Shown: positions 63,942 to 64,000 of the stretch, piece by piece
Layout: every line of letters starts with the position of its first letter
Numbering within the stretch: the first letter of the stretch is position 1
Source: Haliclystus octoradiatus
Taxonomy: Eukaryota; Cnidaria; Staurozoa; Stauromedusae; Haliclystidae
Assembly: GCA_916610825.1 (NCBI GenBank)
Contig: OU744454.1
Span: 14,950,336-15,014,335, forward strand
Direction: 5' to 3'
Length of the DNA: 64,000 nucleotides
Notes under the pieces: generated by a model
What the model saw: the letters and a program-made list of their open reading frames with translations, nothing else
Told to the model about the DNA's origin: nothing
Database searches by the model: none
Position numbers and translations under genes: made by a program

Positions 63942-64000
63942 CTACGAAGATAAAAACACAATAATATTAATGGAGACATTATTAAACATTAAGCGCAGTG

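Overview
This is an animal genome window: AT-rich, with spliced genes (GT–AG introns, TATA boxes, AATAAA signals) and many transposons and tRNA-derived SINE-like repeats. Two conserved housekeeping genes are clear: a MYST histone acetyltransferase closest to KAT7/HBO1, and prefoldin subunit 2. A secreted protein with two chitin-binding domains and the large transposon load suggest an invertebrate. An ascidian or another marine invertebrate would fit, but the phylum cannot be fixed from this sequence. All exon models were built by eye from splice sites, phase and family conservation.

Layout. 1–6925: 3' part of KAT7 (8 exons), with repeats in its introns. 6926–11027: intergenic DNA with small DNA-transposon derivatives (hAT-like, Mutator-like and TA-flanked) and a weak, broken coding trace. 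11028–25242: three nearly identical tandem units of about 4.74 kb. Each carries the same two-exon gene, consisting of a TATA box, a signal-peptide exon, and an exon made of 36-bp repeats that encodes a Gly/Ser-rich chain. The predicted product is a 143-aa secreted protein made almost wholly of 12-residue GLGSG-type repeats. None of the long unspliced reading frames in the array shows this gene; it appears only after splicing. 24797–27078: a TTAA-flanked foldback element with arms of about 1 kb, whose left arm contains the array breakpoint. 27805–32523: a Ty3/Gypsy-type LTR retrotransposon with identical-length LTRs and a 5-bp target duplication; its Gag region is broken. 33412–38888: an apparently intact DNA transposon with a THAP–DDE transposase facing a second protein that joins SWIM, YqaJ-nuclease, two PHD and Ulp1-protease-like domains.

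41249–48221: an 11-exon secreted 622-aa protein with two C-terminal peritrophin-type chitin-binding domains. 49948–50829: a two-exon secreted Cys-rich protein resembling a PAN/Apple domain. 51375–63537: prefoldin subunit 2 (3 exons). Its 9.7-kb first intron holds a 6.9-kb antisense transposon (52762–59654) with terminal inverted repeats of about 150 bp and a TAG target duplication. That element encodes a nine-exon, in-phase 1610-aa protein with an XPG/FEN1-like nuclease region and a Cys-rich tail, probably Academ-like. The window ends in the last exon of an unidentified minus-strand gene.

The strongest candidates for something undescribed are the tandem triplicated secreted Gly/Ser-repeat gene and the domain set of the two large DNA transposons.
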